Shown here: positions 21,301 through 32,900 of the stretch, one piece after another
Position numbering within the stretch: position 1 is the stretch's first letter
How the letters are laid out: each line of letters opens with the position of its first letter
Source: Chaunax sp. Z400
Taxonomy: Eukaryota > Chordata > Actinopteri > Lophiiformes > Chaunacidae
NCBI GenBank assembly: GCA_037577475.1
Contig: CM075189.1
Span: 33,330,179-33,394,178 of the forward strand
Reading direction: 5' to 3'
DNA length: 64,000 nt
The notes under the pieces: model-generated
Told to the model about the DNA's origin: nothing
Databases searched by the model: none
The model's input: only the letters and a program-made list of their open reading frames with translations
Position numbers and translations under genes: made by a program

Positions 21301-22071
21301 ATGGAAAAACGGGCAAAAAAACGAAACTTCATGCAATGTGAAGTTGAAATTCTTGTCGGAGAGGTGGAAACAAGAAAGACAATATTATTTGGAGGACAAT
21401 CTGCCGGTGTAACGGATGCCAACAAGGCCCTACAATGGCAGCAGGCGACCGAGGCCGTAAACGCTGCTGCCACAGAAAGTCGGACTGTGGCAGAGGTGAA
21501 AAAGAAGTGGCCTGACCTGAAAGTCGATGCCAAGAAGGGCACCACGTTACACCGGGGGAGTGTGTGTGCCACGGGCTGTGGAGGCTGGAAACCGGAGCTC
21601 ACACCATTTGATCAGAAGCTGGCTGGCATAATTGGGGAATCTCTCCTGAGTGGAGTTGAGACGGAGGTGGAGGGGGACACAGATTTCATGCAGGGCGGAT
21701 GGCATGACTCAGGTAGGAAGATTGTGTTCATTTGTTTTAAACTAGTGTAAACCACATACACTCAGTTTGTTTTAACACATTTATGCACAAAAATTGGACT
21801 GAATTGTTAACAAAAAATGAGACTTTATTCACTAAATAGTTTCTCTTTTGTAGTTACTGCATGTTCCAGCGGGGTCAGCGGTGGTGCAGCAGAGGAAAGG
21901 TGTGCGCCCTGCATCTCCAGTCCACCCTGTGCGCCCCAACCTTCCATCAGCGGCCGTGTCCTCACAGAGGCTGTTGTTCAGAGGCAAAATTATACAATCA
22001 ATGCAATAAAAGAAGTCGCAAAAGAATTGCGAGAAATCAAAGATGTGTTGGGTGCATTAGAACTTTATTAA
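21301..22071 (+). CDS. Harbinger Myb/SANT-like DNA-binding protein, two exons
   Basis: Exon 1 is 21301-21712 (donor ag|gtagga), exon 2 is 21854-22071 (acceptor tttgtag); joined they give 209 codons plus stop with no break. Residues 1-80 (MEKRAKKRNFMQCEVEILVG, then EVETRKTILFGGQ ... RTVAEVKKKWPDL) form the Myb/SANT-like trihelix that partners Harbinger transposase. In this family the Myb-like protein binds transposon ends and brings the transposase into the nucleus. The C-terminus (NYTINAIKEVAKELREIKDV) looks like a short coiled coil. An in-frame ATG at 21274 could add nine residues. Finding this gene open next to a dead transposase is unusual. Expression is unknown. Confidence 0.7.
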
Positions 22072-22204
22072 AAGATATGACAAATAAATAATGTCAATTC
22101 CATACCTTGTGTCTTCTTTTTACAATCGCTGCATCACATCAACATGCTAGTGTTTGCCTCAAACGTTTGTCGTGAAGGTGCGGGGTCCGGTTCAACACGA
22201 CCAT

Positions 22205-22985
22205 CTTCGTCAGGGGGTAATGACACGTTTCATCTGTGCCACGTGAAGCACAGCACACGCCGTCACAATATTGCCCACCTTTTCGGGCTTGTAAAGCAGG
22301 ATCCCTCCTGAAGCGTCAAGGCATCGCCATCTGCCCTTCAGGAGCCCGATGGTGCGCTCCACAACAGCGCGTGCCTGGCTGTGGCGCACATTATAGTTCC
22401 TCTCCTCTGCGCTCTGTGGGCTGAGGAAAAGGGTGAACAGCCACCACTTGAGGGGATATCCACTGCCTCCTAGAAGGTTATTGAACAGGTTAGGCAGCTA
22501 AAAGCAGAAAAGATCATGTTCCTAAGGTTTTCACATTGATTATTCTTACCTAGAAGCCATCCATCCCGCATAGCTCCAGCATCAAGGTTGCGCCCAACAC
22601 TGTGTCTCAATATAAATGAGTCGTGGGTTGACCCAGGCCACTGAGCCACTACCTTAGAGAGTAATATGTCCGCATCTCATATGATTTGGACATTGAATGA
22701 AAATGTTTGCAATTGATGAACACAAAGTCATTGTCACTCGGGGCCCTTATAGCAACATGCATACAGTCAATAGCACCGATTACATTTGGGAAACTGGTCT
22801 TTGCCGCAAATTGCGCTTTTTTGTTTGCCTGTTCACCCATCCTGTAAGGAAACTTTATGTTCAGGTGCGACTTCTGGCATAACACGGCTGAACGTTGGTT
22901 GGGATATCCCTGACCTGTCAGCCAGCTCCCTCTGAAAAGTGCCGGTTGCCAGAAATCCGAGCGTTGAAAGGATTTGAATGTGGGA
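22205..22985 (-). pseudogene. Harbinger transposase (HARBI1-like), broken
   Basis: The reading from 22985 downward starts mid-protein (LSHIQILSTLGFLATGTFQR, then ELADRSGISQPTFSRVMP). It continues IKFPYRMGEQANKKAQFAAK, SFPNVIGAIDCMHVAIRAP (first catalytic Asp), then VVAQWPGSTHDSFILRHSVG. After a short intron-like gap (about 22503-22552) comes LLGGSGYPLKWWL, where the family has GDSGY: the second catalytic Asp is Gly. ARAVVERTIGLLKGRWRCL (third, Glu) follows. A tga replaces Cys in 'NVQIIC', and at least one frameshift lies before GEQANKK. It is non-functional and truncated at the N-terminus. Confidence 0.85.
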
Positions 22986-23617
22986 TAGTACTTTCCAATC
23001 CAAAATAATTGCTTAAGTTTATACGATTAATAATAAATGCCACTACATTTGTGGTTACTTTTAAATGTTTCCATTCCCTGGCACGGATGATGATCTTGAA
23101 TTCTACATTCGGAAATGTGAAATTCTGGGGGTGACTCCAAAGATGGATAAAGACAAGAGGGATGCCAAGAACGTTTTGGAACACGTTTTCATCCAGGTTG
23201 CAAAGTTTAAGAAAATGGCTTCCCCCCCTGCTGGAGCATGATATCGGCACAGTAGCAAGATTAACTTAGTTGGATTCTTTGTTGGATACTAATGTACAGT
23301 ATATTTAAAGGGTAAATATACTGTATGTAGAGTATATTTAAAGGGTGGAGTTGGAACATTTTGTACAGATAAGTATATTCATTAAAAGATGACTGCTGCT
23401 TTAGTTGTGGACTATAAAATAGTTACTGTGATGATTATATAAAGTTAGCATTTTTATCTCTAGTATGTCGATAAATAAATTGTAAAATACACTGAGGCAA
23501 ATAGTCACTTTTATTTGAATATTCAATAAACTTCAAATTAAAATTTTAATAAACATTGTTAAAAAAATAAGCTCACTGCATTATTCCTCTAAAAACAGCT
23601 TTGATATGTGTGCATAT
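22986..23617 (+). pseudogene. ift52 partial copy D (inverted; exon 12 and 3' UTR)
   Basis: The end of intron 11, exon 12 (from 23081) and the 3' UTR up to 'gtgtgcatat'. The acceptor is ccctg|GCAC instead of cccag. Exon 12 reads TDDDLEFYIRKC and then loses three bases and shifts at the C-run (ggcttCCCCCCCtg). The 3' UTR contains an insert of about 120-130 bp (near 23335-23460, 'ttcattaaaagatgac... ggactataaaat') that is also in copy B but absent from the intact gene. It borders a truncated Harbinger on the left and a minisatellite on the right. Confidence 0.9.
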
Positions 23618-23621
23618 ACAG

Positions 23622-24075
23622 AGCTACAATCACACCAGACACGGCTACAAACACACCAGACATGGCTACAAACACACCTGACGTGGCTACAAACACACCT
23701 GACGTGGCTATAAACACACCTGACGTGGCTACAAACACACCTGACCTGACTATAAACGCACCTGAGGTGGCTACAAACACACCTGACGTGGCTACAAACA
23801 CACCTGACGTGGCTACAAACACATCTGACATGGTTACAAACACGCTTGACCTACAAACACACCTGACCTACAAACACACCTGACGTGGCTACAAACACAC
23901 CTGACGTGGCTACAAACACACCTGACGTGGCTACAAACACATCTGACATGGTTACAAACACGCTTGACCTACAAACACACCTGACATGGCTACAAACACA
24001 CTTGACATGGCTACAAACACACTTGACATGGCTACAAACACACCTGACGTGGCTACAAACACACCTGATGTGACA
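23622..24075. repeat. Minisatellite, 21-bp unit
   Basis: About 20 imperfect units of CCTGACGTGGCTACAAACACA, with some 17-bp units (CTGACCTACAAACACAC) interspersed. The 21-bp period keeps frames open on both strands (V-F-V-A-T-S-G repeats); these are not genes. Confidence 0.95.
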
Positions 24076-24629
24076 CACACAAAATATGTGGTCACATTTA
24101 TATGTTAATTATTTTAATACAGATATAAAACAAATTCCGATTTTGAAGTATAACATGTAAGAGTTTCAGGATTAAGATCACCTGTGAGAAGAGTAAAGGT
24201 GTTGTTTTTGTTATATCTGAGTACTTAACTACGGTCCGTGAGTTTTGCTAGCATGGTGGTGAAATGGTTAGCTATTAGCTACCGCCATGTGTCCTCTTTA
24301 CATTTGAGTTGAACGCTCAGGGGCTCTTTTGTCTAGAATTGCACTTCAAACTGAATTGATTAACCAAATGTACCTGCATATGTCTTGTTATTTCACTCAC
24401 TTAGAGTTAGTTACATTGGTAAAACCACTATTTGTGTTACTGTCATGGAAATGTGATTTCATTGATACAAATGTTATTGTTATGAAAATATGGATTAAAA
24501 ACATGTTAAATGAAATTAAAGATTGGTACGAGGAGCCAACGCAGCAACAGCCTAACGTTGTCCTGTCCTGCTTATTCCTTATATCTATCAGCACTGTTTG
24601 CATGGTCTTATGTTTGAGACCTGTAACAG
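24076..24629. other. Unique-looking spacer inside the minisatellite
   Basis: 554 bp between the two halves of the array, unrelated to the unit and with no recognisable coding. It is either an insertion that split the array or the older sequence between two arrays. No clear terminal repeats or target duplication were seen. Confidence 0.5.
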
Positions 24630-24927
24630 ACATGGCTACAAACACACCTGACATGGTTACAAACATGCCTGACCTACGAACACACCTGACATGGTTACAA
24701 ACACGCCTGACCTACGAACACACCTGACATGGTTACAAACATGCCTGACCTACGAACACACCTGACATGGTTACAAACACGCCTGACCTACAAACACACC
24801 TGACATGGTTACAAACACGCCTGACCTACGAACACACCTGACATGGTTACAAACACGCCTGACCTACAAACACACCTGACATGGTTACAAACACGCCTGA
24901 CCTACGAACACACCTGACATGGCTACC
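24630..24927. repeat. Minisatellite, 38-bp higher-order unit
   Basis: Seven units with exact 38-bp spacing ('gacctac' at 24671, 24709, 24747, 24785, 24823, 24861, 24899). Each unit is one 21-mer (acatggttacaaacacgcctg) joined to one 17-mer (acctacgaacacacctg). Confidence 0.95.
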
Positions 24928-25560
24928 TGAATGGAAACCTGTACCCAGGATCAGACTTTCCTCCTGAAGTCTCACAATAGTTAACTTGTGTAATACAATC
25001 CCAGAAATTCAGACCCACAAATGTTTTTTTCCTACATTGTCATAAAATGCCAGGATTGTTGCACATGTATTTTGCTCGGCTCTAATGAAAACCATTGCGG
25101 AGGGGTGTAAGCCTGATGGGTTTCAGAGCGCAGTGGTGCCATAGATGTGTTCTCTCTGAAGGCCCCTTTGGCCTTCTGTCCCTAGTGTATTTTGACTTTA
25201 TGTTCCTTTAGTTATCCAGTTCGTCCTTGTGTGATGAGTCTAGCCCCCCCTGTGTGTATGCTGCTTATATTTTTGTTCTCTGGACCTTGCTTACTTTCTT
25301 TGTATTTCTATTTTTTTTTGCCAGAAGCCATTTGGATTTTTTCTTCTGATTTTGACCCTTGCCTGCCTCTACCTGATATGCACTTTGCATCATTTATATT
25401 TATTCATTGAATTATCAAAACTGCACCACCTTTGCCTCTGTGATCTTCATAGGGGCCCAGTTCCTCTAATCCCCTCTTTTACTATCCACATAAGTGAAAA
25501 TAGGGTCCCGGGAAGTCAGGAATAGTATTTCTTCACTACTTTTGTGTTTTCACCACCTGT
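24928..25560. other. Non-coding, no gene seen
   Basis: AT-rich, with T-rich stretches at 25300-25330. The part 25190-25440 has the style of the 'cctgcctttgacc... attaaa' repeats seen at 41787-42466, but no clear match was found. Confidence 0.4.
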
Positions 25561-25905
25561 AACAACCCTGGTTCCAAAGAAGCTGGGACACTGTCTGAAA
25601 CAGAAACCAAACAGGGTGAGTATTTGCTGGAGCCTATCCTAGCTGACTTTGGGTGGGAGGCAGGGTACATCCTGGACAAGTCACCAGTTCATCTAAGGGC
25701 CACATAGAAAAATAAACAACCATTCACATTCACACCTACGGTCAATTTAGAGTCACCAGTTCACCTCTACTGCATGTGTCTGGTGGTGGGAGGAAGCTGG
25801 AGAACCCGGAGGGAACCCATACAGACACGGGGAGAACATGCAAACTCCACACAGAAAAGTCCCAGGTCCCTCATATGGATTTGAACCCAGGACCTTCTTG
25901 TATAG
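25561..25905. repeat. Dispersed LINE/SINE-type repeat
   Basis: 25618-25905 holds the strings 'ggagcctatcctagctgac', 'agtcaccagttca', 'ggtgggaggaagctgg', 'acacggggagaacatgcaa' and 'actccacacagaaaag'. Together these are a hallmark of a very abundant fish interspersed repeat (retroposon 3' region; class not settled here). The preceding 25561-25610 ('ccctggttccaaagaagctgg') is a fragment of another common repeat. Confidence 0.7.
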
Positions 25906-27367
25906 CTCAAATAATAAGTTTTGTTTTTAAATATTTTCACGCTTATTTACTCTCTTGTGAATATTTCAACTGCCAATGGCCCAAAAAGATAGGCTTTATG
26001 CTGCATTATCAAGAATGAGTTCAAAGATATTCAAGACCCACCTCAGTCCAACCCGCAACTGGAAAAACTGTAGCAACAAAAAAGTTAGGTAGGTGGTAGG
26101 TGAAGGTAGGCTCAATTGTCAAACAAGTGGAGGGATTAGTGATCAGACAGGACCAGAGAATCAAAAAGGGAGGGGTGGCTACAACGATTGAGGCACTGTA
26201 TAAAAATAAATCTTCATAAATTAAAGTAATTATATCTTTAAAATAATGAGGTATAGGCATAAAGAAGCAAACAATGTATCTCAACATTATACTAAAATGC
26301 AGCCAACTTTAGCCTCATGTGCTTATTAATGGCAATCGATCAAAATAAACCAAAAGCATATGCAACAGTTCAATGTCAGCTAGTTGAAATAAAATGTCTT
26401 AATATCTCTGATGGAGTCCGTCTCTCAGCGCTGCTTTATTACAAACTATTCCACCATATTAACCTGGAATCTGTGTGGAACAGCTGACCTGTGTAGATGT
26501 GAACGCAGAACATTAATTATCCTCCGGTCCCTGGCAAAAGCTGCGGCTGCTGTGTGACTACAACATCAGTCTCTGGATGAACTTCCAGCTGCTGAGTGAT
26601 GCTGCAGGTGTTTGATAAAGAATCTGACACACAGCCAGCTGTGGACAACATCAGCACCGATGGCTCTCCCACATCCATTCAGTGACGCCTGAACAACATT
26701 ATTGTAGCTTCAGACATCGAAATAGATGCAATACTACTTGTTTAGAAAAAGAATAAGTAAAATACATCAAGTATGTTTGCGATGCTGGAGCTGTGTGTCA
26801 CCTTTGCTACCAAAAGTAATGAGGCTTTTCTGTAGTTTGATTACACTTTAGTGAGTCCAGTCGCCATATCGTAGCAAAACACAGATGTTTAAAAAGAATT
26901 GAAAGTACATATAAAATACAAGTTGTGTGTCCTTCCCATGAGCCAAAATAAAAGTTCCATCCCAGTGGATGTAACTACTTTTTTGTGCTCCTTCATTTCT
27001 TCCCACCCACCCAAGTACATACATAAGACCTGTTCCTGATGCTGTACTACCTGATCTGACCACATAGTGGCAGTAGAGGTTTACTAATGTCTCCTGAGCA
27101 GCAGGTGCAGCTCTCAAACCACTGCTCATACAATTTTTGCAGCATTGCAGTCTAACCTCTCCTTCTCTCTCTCTCTCTCTCTGCTTTTCCCTCTTTATTA
27201 TTCTTCCTTCCTCTGTATGTTTTTCCTCCCAGCTCCCCCCCCACACCCATTCTGTATTTGTTACTGTCAATGTAGCTCCACTTCTTTCCTGTTTGTCTCT
27301 CTGTCAGTCTCACTTTAAACTTACAGTACACCTCACCTCTCTGCAGCTTTGTGTGTGTGTTTTGTGC

Positions 27368-27402
<35 letters not shown>

Positions 27403-28669
27403 CTGCTTCACTATCTTCCTGCTGTAGTCTCCCGGTGTCGTAACTCATGTCCGGCTGGGCTCAGTGCCATTTCCAGTGTCTATATCCTATTAAATAAGCA
27501 GTCAGTACAACACTTAGCGACATACTGTACACAGTGGGATGTCATGGTGTTTTTGTGTATGTAGTGTCACACCTACCCACTCTTTCCCTCTGGCTGTGTT
27601 TATAGCCATAGATTATGTCCATATTCACTAAGGAGCACCCACTACTTTAATATAGCTTCACTTGATGGGCCATCTGCTAGGAGGCAGCTGTACAACCTCA
27701 AGTCATGTGCAACCCTTAGTGGAAGTGAAATCATTTTACTCAGAGTGCATTTAAATGAATGTTGTGTGGGTGTTTGTCGTCATGTGTAAATTATCGATGG
27801 ACAGCTTTCATCTTATCTCAGGCCACCTGTAGTGATCATGACGGAGGCTGTGATCTCTCAGACAACTACATGTTCACTCCTGGGCAATAAATTACAACAA
27901 ATAAGTGGCACAGAGCTGAAGAAAATGACTCCAGAGTTACTTTGACTTACGCAGGTTCATTAAATTTAGGTGTTCTTGACTTTGGTAAGGACTTAGGGTC
28001 AGTGTCAGTCAACTTGGTCGGTTAGTCCACTTCAAATCCTGCACATAGACACACTATCTGTCATTTGTGTATGCATGTAGGTCTAATAGGAAACCAAGAT
28101 TTAAGTAAGGGCAAATCAAAATCAGATGAACTTCAGAGCTGATTGATGAAGAACAGCAGAAAATCAAGATAAAATCATCTTATTTTTATTTTTTACATCC
28201 CCTCGACCAAAATAAGTCTGTCAAAAAATGTCAAACATGCTTGCATAGACACATATCACATGTCTTTTGTATTTTATTGTCACCTATTTTTCCTCCGTTC
28301 CATAAAACAAAGAGTAATTGAACTAAATATGATGAAGAATTGTTACCTCAGTGTACAGTTTCAATTGAGACAGAAATTAAACAGATCAAGGAAGCAAACA
28401 CACATGTGATGTGTACTGGATTCAGTATAAATAGAGAATATGCAATATCACAGACACAGTTTTGTATTTTTTATTGTTTTGATTATTTCAGTTTCAACAA
28501 CACACTTTTTTTAATATGGTTTAACTAGTACTTCCATTGCAATTTAAATCTTTGTCCTATTTGTTGTTGAGGATGAGCTGCAAAGGTGGCATTAAGATTT
28601 TGCAACAGAAACATAAATCTAACTAAAAAAAGAAACGTATTGGTATTGATTAAGCCAATATAAATTTTG
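25906..28669. other. Non-coding, no gene seen
   Basis: It includes CT-rich and (GT)n tracts at 27160-27182 and 27371-27400. The GC-balanced block at 26390-26720 lacks repeats and could hold conserved non-coding sequence; nothing in it can be assigned. The open frame 26848-27270 on minus spans the CT tract and has no family features. Confidence 0.5.
27371..27400. repeat. (TG)15 microsatellite
   Basis: An uninterrupted TG run. Confidence 0.95.
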
Positions 28670-29200
28670 ATCAATAAAACACGGATGTCTACTCCCTTCG
28701 TGAAGATGGTTTTGCGTTCTACTGCCTATGGTCCCCAGACAGGACTGGTGACCTGACTATCATTGGCATGTGTTGGGTGACACCTATACCCCTTCAGTTA
28801 GCCTGGTGTCAGGCAGGCTAACTCAAACGACCCCTTCAACCCTATGGCTGTGAGTCTTTTGTGTCTTGCAGGGCCACTGATGCTTTAGGAGGCATCTCGC
28901 GCCGGGAGCACACAAAATGGCAGCTGATGGTGTCTGGTCATCCAGCCAGCTCAGGGGTTTGTATGTGTTGTACATATGTATAAAGATTGTTAGCAGCACG
29001 GACTGGTGATGGTTTTGGAATCCCGTGACCTTTCTTCGAAAGGTGTCTTACAAAGGCCACCATACATATGGAAAATGTTGCTGCATGGGGAGATATGAGT
29101 CTCTATACAATAGAGAAGTCTAGGGTACACTGTAACCGCTGTTCTCTGAGTGAAGAGACTATCTCTCCACCTCGAGGTTGCTAAGAATCAGGTGTCAGTC
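28670..29200. other. Unassigned block, possibly repetitive
   Basis: GC-richer than its surroundings, with sharp composition edges ('tgtctactcccttcgtgaag' near 28688; 'cgctgttctctgagtgaag' near 29137). It has the look of an inserted element, but no coding, terminal repeats or second copy in the window supports this. Confidence 0.3.
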
Positions 29201-29329
29201 TCAGAAAATGTGCATAAGTGTGAACAGCATAATACGCTTGTGGTGTGCTTAGAGCCTGCTTAAAACCCCACAACAGAACAAGTAAAGACTAACAACAGAA
29301 ACCCTGAGTGTGATATAATTTTAAAGAAC

Positions 29330-29905
29330 CGATTTTATTCCACAACAAAATTAGGTGAAAAGTGTTACTTTGTTGTGTAGGATGTACTTCAATGCAGTAT
29401 TATTCAAAAACTACACGTTTGCATTTGTACAAGTAGTCTCACAAGTCCTTCCTCCAAAAATATTAGTTTCACGAACTGATCACTGGAAATGTGTTTTTAA
29501 CCCGGTTAAAGTTAGGTCATTATGCTTATTTTTTGATGTGTACAAGGCACTTCAATGTAGGATTGCTCTTAAAAAAGACGGTAAAAATACTTCATAGTAT
29601 TTGTGTATTTAGTCTAACATGTACTCTAAGTACAAAAATTTGTTTTATGAACTGCTCATTAGAAAATAAATGATTTTTCTCACAGGTTAAAGCTATGAAA
29701 AAATGCTTATTTTTGATGCGTTCAAGGTACTTCAGTGTAGTATTACTCAAAGGCTATACAGTAAGGTTCTTCATACTATATGTGCACGCAGTATAAGATA
29801 AACTTATTCCAATATTATTAGTTTCATGGACTGCTTATGGAAGCGCTTCTTTTGATCCCACATCAAAGTTGGGTGAAAAAGCTTATTTTGGCCATCGAGA
29901 AGAGA
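29330..29905. repeat. Degenerate tandem repeat, ~175-bp unit
   Basis: Three to four diverged copies. Shared landmarks recur in order: 'ttagtttcacgaactg' (29462), 'ttgttttatgaactgctca' (29640), 'ttagtttcatggactgc' (29818); 'ggttaaagttaggtc', 'ggttaaagctatg' and 'atcaaagttgggtg'; 'gtacaaggcacttcaatgta', 'gttcaaggtacttcagtgta' and 'ggatgtacttcaatgcagta'. The spacing is about 174-178 bp. No coding function is apparent. Confidence 0.8.
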
Positions 29906-32900
29906 CTTTGTCAAGGGTTGTATTTCTTCTGATCACTTGTTAGGGAAACAATATGCCGTTACATTCGTCCATGAGTTGCATATACTTGCTTTACAGTGTA
30001 ATAATGACTATGCCTGTGTGTTTTGGTCTAATTGGCTGTTGAGACACCTCACCGCATAGTGAAGAAAAGAAATACTCCTCAAACTTTAATTTGGTTTATT
30101 TTCACACAGGATCGTCACCATTGATCACAATTTCTAATGTCGTTATAATCTTACTGTCTGCTTTTAATTTAGCAATGTTTGTGATTCGTTGTAAAGAGAA
30201 GGGTAAACTGTGTGTAGGTGGGTTTGTCTACGTCTTTGCTACATCCTAAATTAATTAACACTCTAAATTACAGCCAAGAGAAGACTGGTAATGGTTTCAT
30301 GAAAATAAATGGATATGTAGAACACATACTTTATTTTTGGAAGTGTGTCTCCTGCAAAGTGTTATCCATATTTCTGGAAAATAATAATTTATTCATAATA
30401 GCTAACAACAAAGTTTCTAATTCATTTCCATGATCAGTTATGTGTGTGCCAGGAAGGATTTTTATAGAATAAACCATGTGTGTGTGTGTGGGCAGAGGGT
30501 GGGGGCCGTGTTTAATGGTGAACAATATTACCAGTCAAGCTGTTGCTGATCTGAATGTACATGTGTTTAATGCTTATTGCCACTAAGTTTCTGGCTTCTC
30601 AAGGATCATCAGTACACACACACACTCACACGCACACGCACACACACACTTCTGATCCGTCCTCTCAGTGAACACAGATTGGATGGAAATTGCTTTCTTG
30701 CTCTGCGGTACTGGTGCATCAGAGGAAAACTTGTGTGATAATTAATTGAAACAAGAAAAGACACTGCACACAGACTGATTCATACATCCAGATTATGGAA
30801 AGTACATTTCTAGTATTTTACCTTTGTACAACTTTGAAGTACTGGTACACTGTGAAACTTGGCTGTAATTAATGTTAATAAAGGTCACAAGAAATCCGAG
30901 GGTCAGACGTTGTGCCGACCGCTGCAACGTTTCAAAACTCACAGATTCTTTTCAAGGACCGGTTTCAGTTTCTTAATAAGTAGATAGACTCGTCCTGGAC
31001 TACGCTGCAGGAGATCTGCCATCGTTCATCACGAGTCACTAGTTTACAGCCATCCAGGCGTGTGCTGGAGTCAGTGTGAGACTGATGCTAGAGACTAAGG
31101 AGACCTGTCAGTTAAGCTGGAAAGCTGCTTTATTATCTGTATGTGTAGAAATATAGACTAGGCACACCTTTATACCTACCTACTCACTTTGTACCTACCC
31201 ACCTACCCTACCCACAATGTTTGCCTGTGTTGGTACTTAGGATCTTGTTGGTACTTGACATCCTCTGGACTGGTTTCCTCTGGTGGATTCTCACATAATC
31301 TGCAGATTCAAATATTGTCCTGGAGTTTTTATTTATTTATTTATTTTATTAAAATATTTTAAGGCAGAGTCTGGTCTTTTTCCTTTGTAATTGCTTCCTC
31401 TAAATACATAATAACATAACATAACTGCATAATAACAAATATATATAGAGCTGAATATCATTTGTAAATAGAGCTGTCTTGACTTGACCTTCTATATGGC
31501 ACATTCTACATAGTAAATACTCCAATAGTTTTTTCTTGTCTTTTAAAAGTCATCCGTCTGGTTTCTGGTATAGAGTAATCCATTTAGTTTAGTGAAGGTT
31601 CTAATGAAAAAAATAGCCCAGAGCAGCTCATTATATATATATAAAAAAAAAAAGTACTAGAAGTACTAGTTCATTTTTGGGGCCTCTGGCATAATTTAAA
31701 ATACAAGATTTTGAACAAAGATGTGAACTACTTCATTTTGATCAGTGTGAACTGAACTTCGAGCTTGTTCATCTGAAGTGTGAACACTGAAAACATGCGG
31801 GGCAGGGAGTCTCCAGGACCCGAACTAGTAAACACTGAATTAGAGAACGTGTTACTTTAAGAAGTCTTATATGATTTTGGACCAGGCTGTTCTGCTGACG
31901 AACCCTCATGTTTGCCGTAACCATGTGTGAAGCCATTTGTCTCTCCTTCCTCTCTGTAGCTCAACGTGATCACAACATACCAAAGGAATGGTATGTGTGA
32001 GATGGATTAGGTCACAGTGCATAACGATGAGTTTGTATGCAGAGACTTCAGAGGTTGTATACGTCCTGTCACACGTGTGCAGCTTATTGTCAGTAAATGT
32101 GTCTGTGTGTGTGTTTGTGTGTGAGCTGCATCATTATAATTAACTGAGTGTTATACGCACCTGTGATTAATCATGTAGCCACAAATTGTTAGATCATTAG
32201 TGTAATATATTCGTTGGACACACACTCTCTAACACTGTAATGGATTAAAAATGTTAAACTTTAGAATAAATAATCCTGTCTAAAGAGGATTAGAAGGGGA
32301 AATGACTTATTTGTTTCTATTTCATTCTTAATCATGCATATGTTCCATCTCCATGTGACATATTGTCTTTGTTCTGTGAAAACCGTGTATCTCTGAGCCA
32401 ACGTCTGGTCATGAGTTTGCAAAAACAGCCCTGTTTTAAGCTTTGTGTCAATGCATTTTTCAGATATCACAATAGATTTCAAGAGTAGCTTTAGAAGTAG
32501 AGGAAGACACATCAGAAGTACTCAATCCTTCAGTTTTTCAAAAAGGTAAGTAAGTAAGTAAGGAGATACATGATTCTCACCAGCTAATGACAATATGTAG
32601 GCAAGATTCTGCAAAAACCCCATATATCCAAAACTATATCCTTAAAGGTCTTATCACTGCATTAATGGACAGGCTCATGAAATAATTTGTAATAATTGTG
32701 CATAATCTCCAGCGCCATGAAAATAATTGAAATAATTATGTACAATCCCCAGCCATTATGAGACAGTGACACACACTCAAGAACAGGGGTGTCAGAAACA
32801 TGAACAGCTTCAACTTTTCCTCGTCATCGTTTGCACAATCAAGTCTTAAAGGTTCCCTTCAAGCTGGCACTGAACTTACAAAGTAGATTCTAAATGTGAT

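Larger units (their letters stand above)
21251..22985. mobile_element. Harbinger (PIF) element, truncated at the transposase N-terminus
   Basis: The two divergent genes typical of vertebrate Harbinger elements are both here, with their 3' ends facing each other: a Myb/SANT-like gene on plus (21301-22071) and a transposase on minus (22985-22205). The transposase reading stops at 22985, exactly where ift52 copy D begins, so the 5' part of that gene and that terminus are missing. Terminal inverted repeats were not found. Confidence 0.8.

Noticed and set aside
23589..24078. Peptide repeat frames (V-F-V-A-T-S-G and N-T-P-D-V-A-T)
   Set aside because: The 21-bp minisatellite keeps both strands open. 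No start context, splice sites or neighbouring domains support a gene.
23622..24927. CRISPR-like regular repeats
   Set aside because: There are no unique spacers between repeats: the units are contiguous tandem copies, and the genome is eukaryotic.
26848..27448. Minus-strand frames of 140 and 98 codons
   Set aside because: They cross CT and GT tracts, show no domain, and lack credible splice structure.
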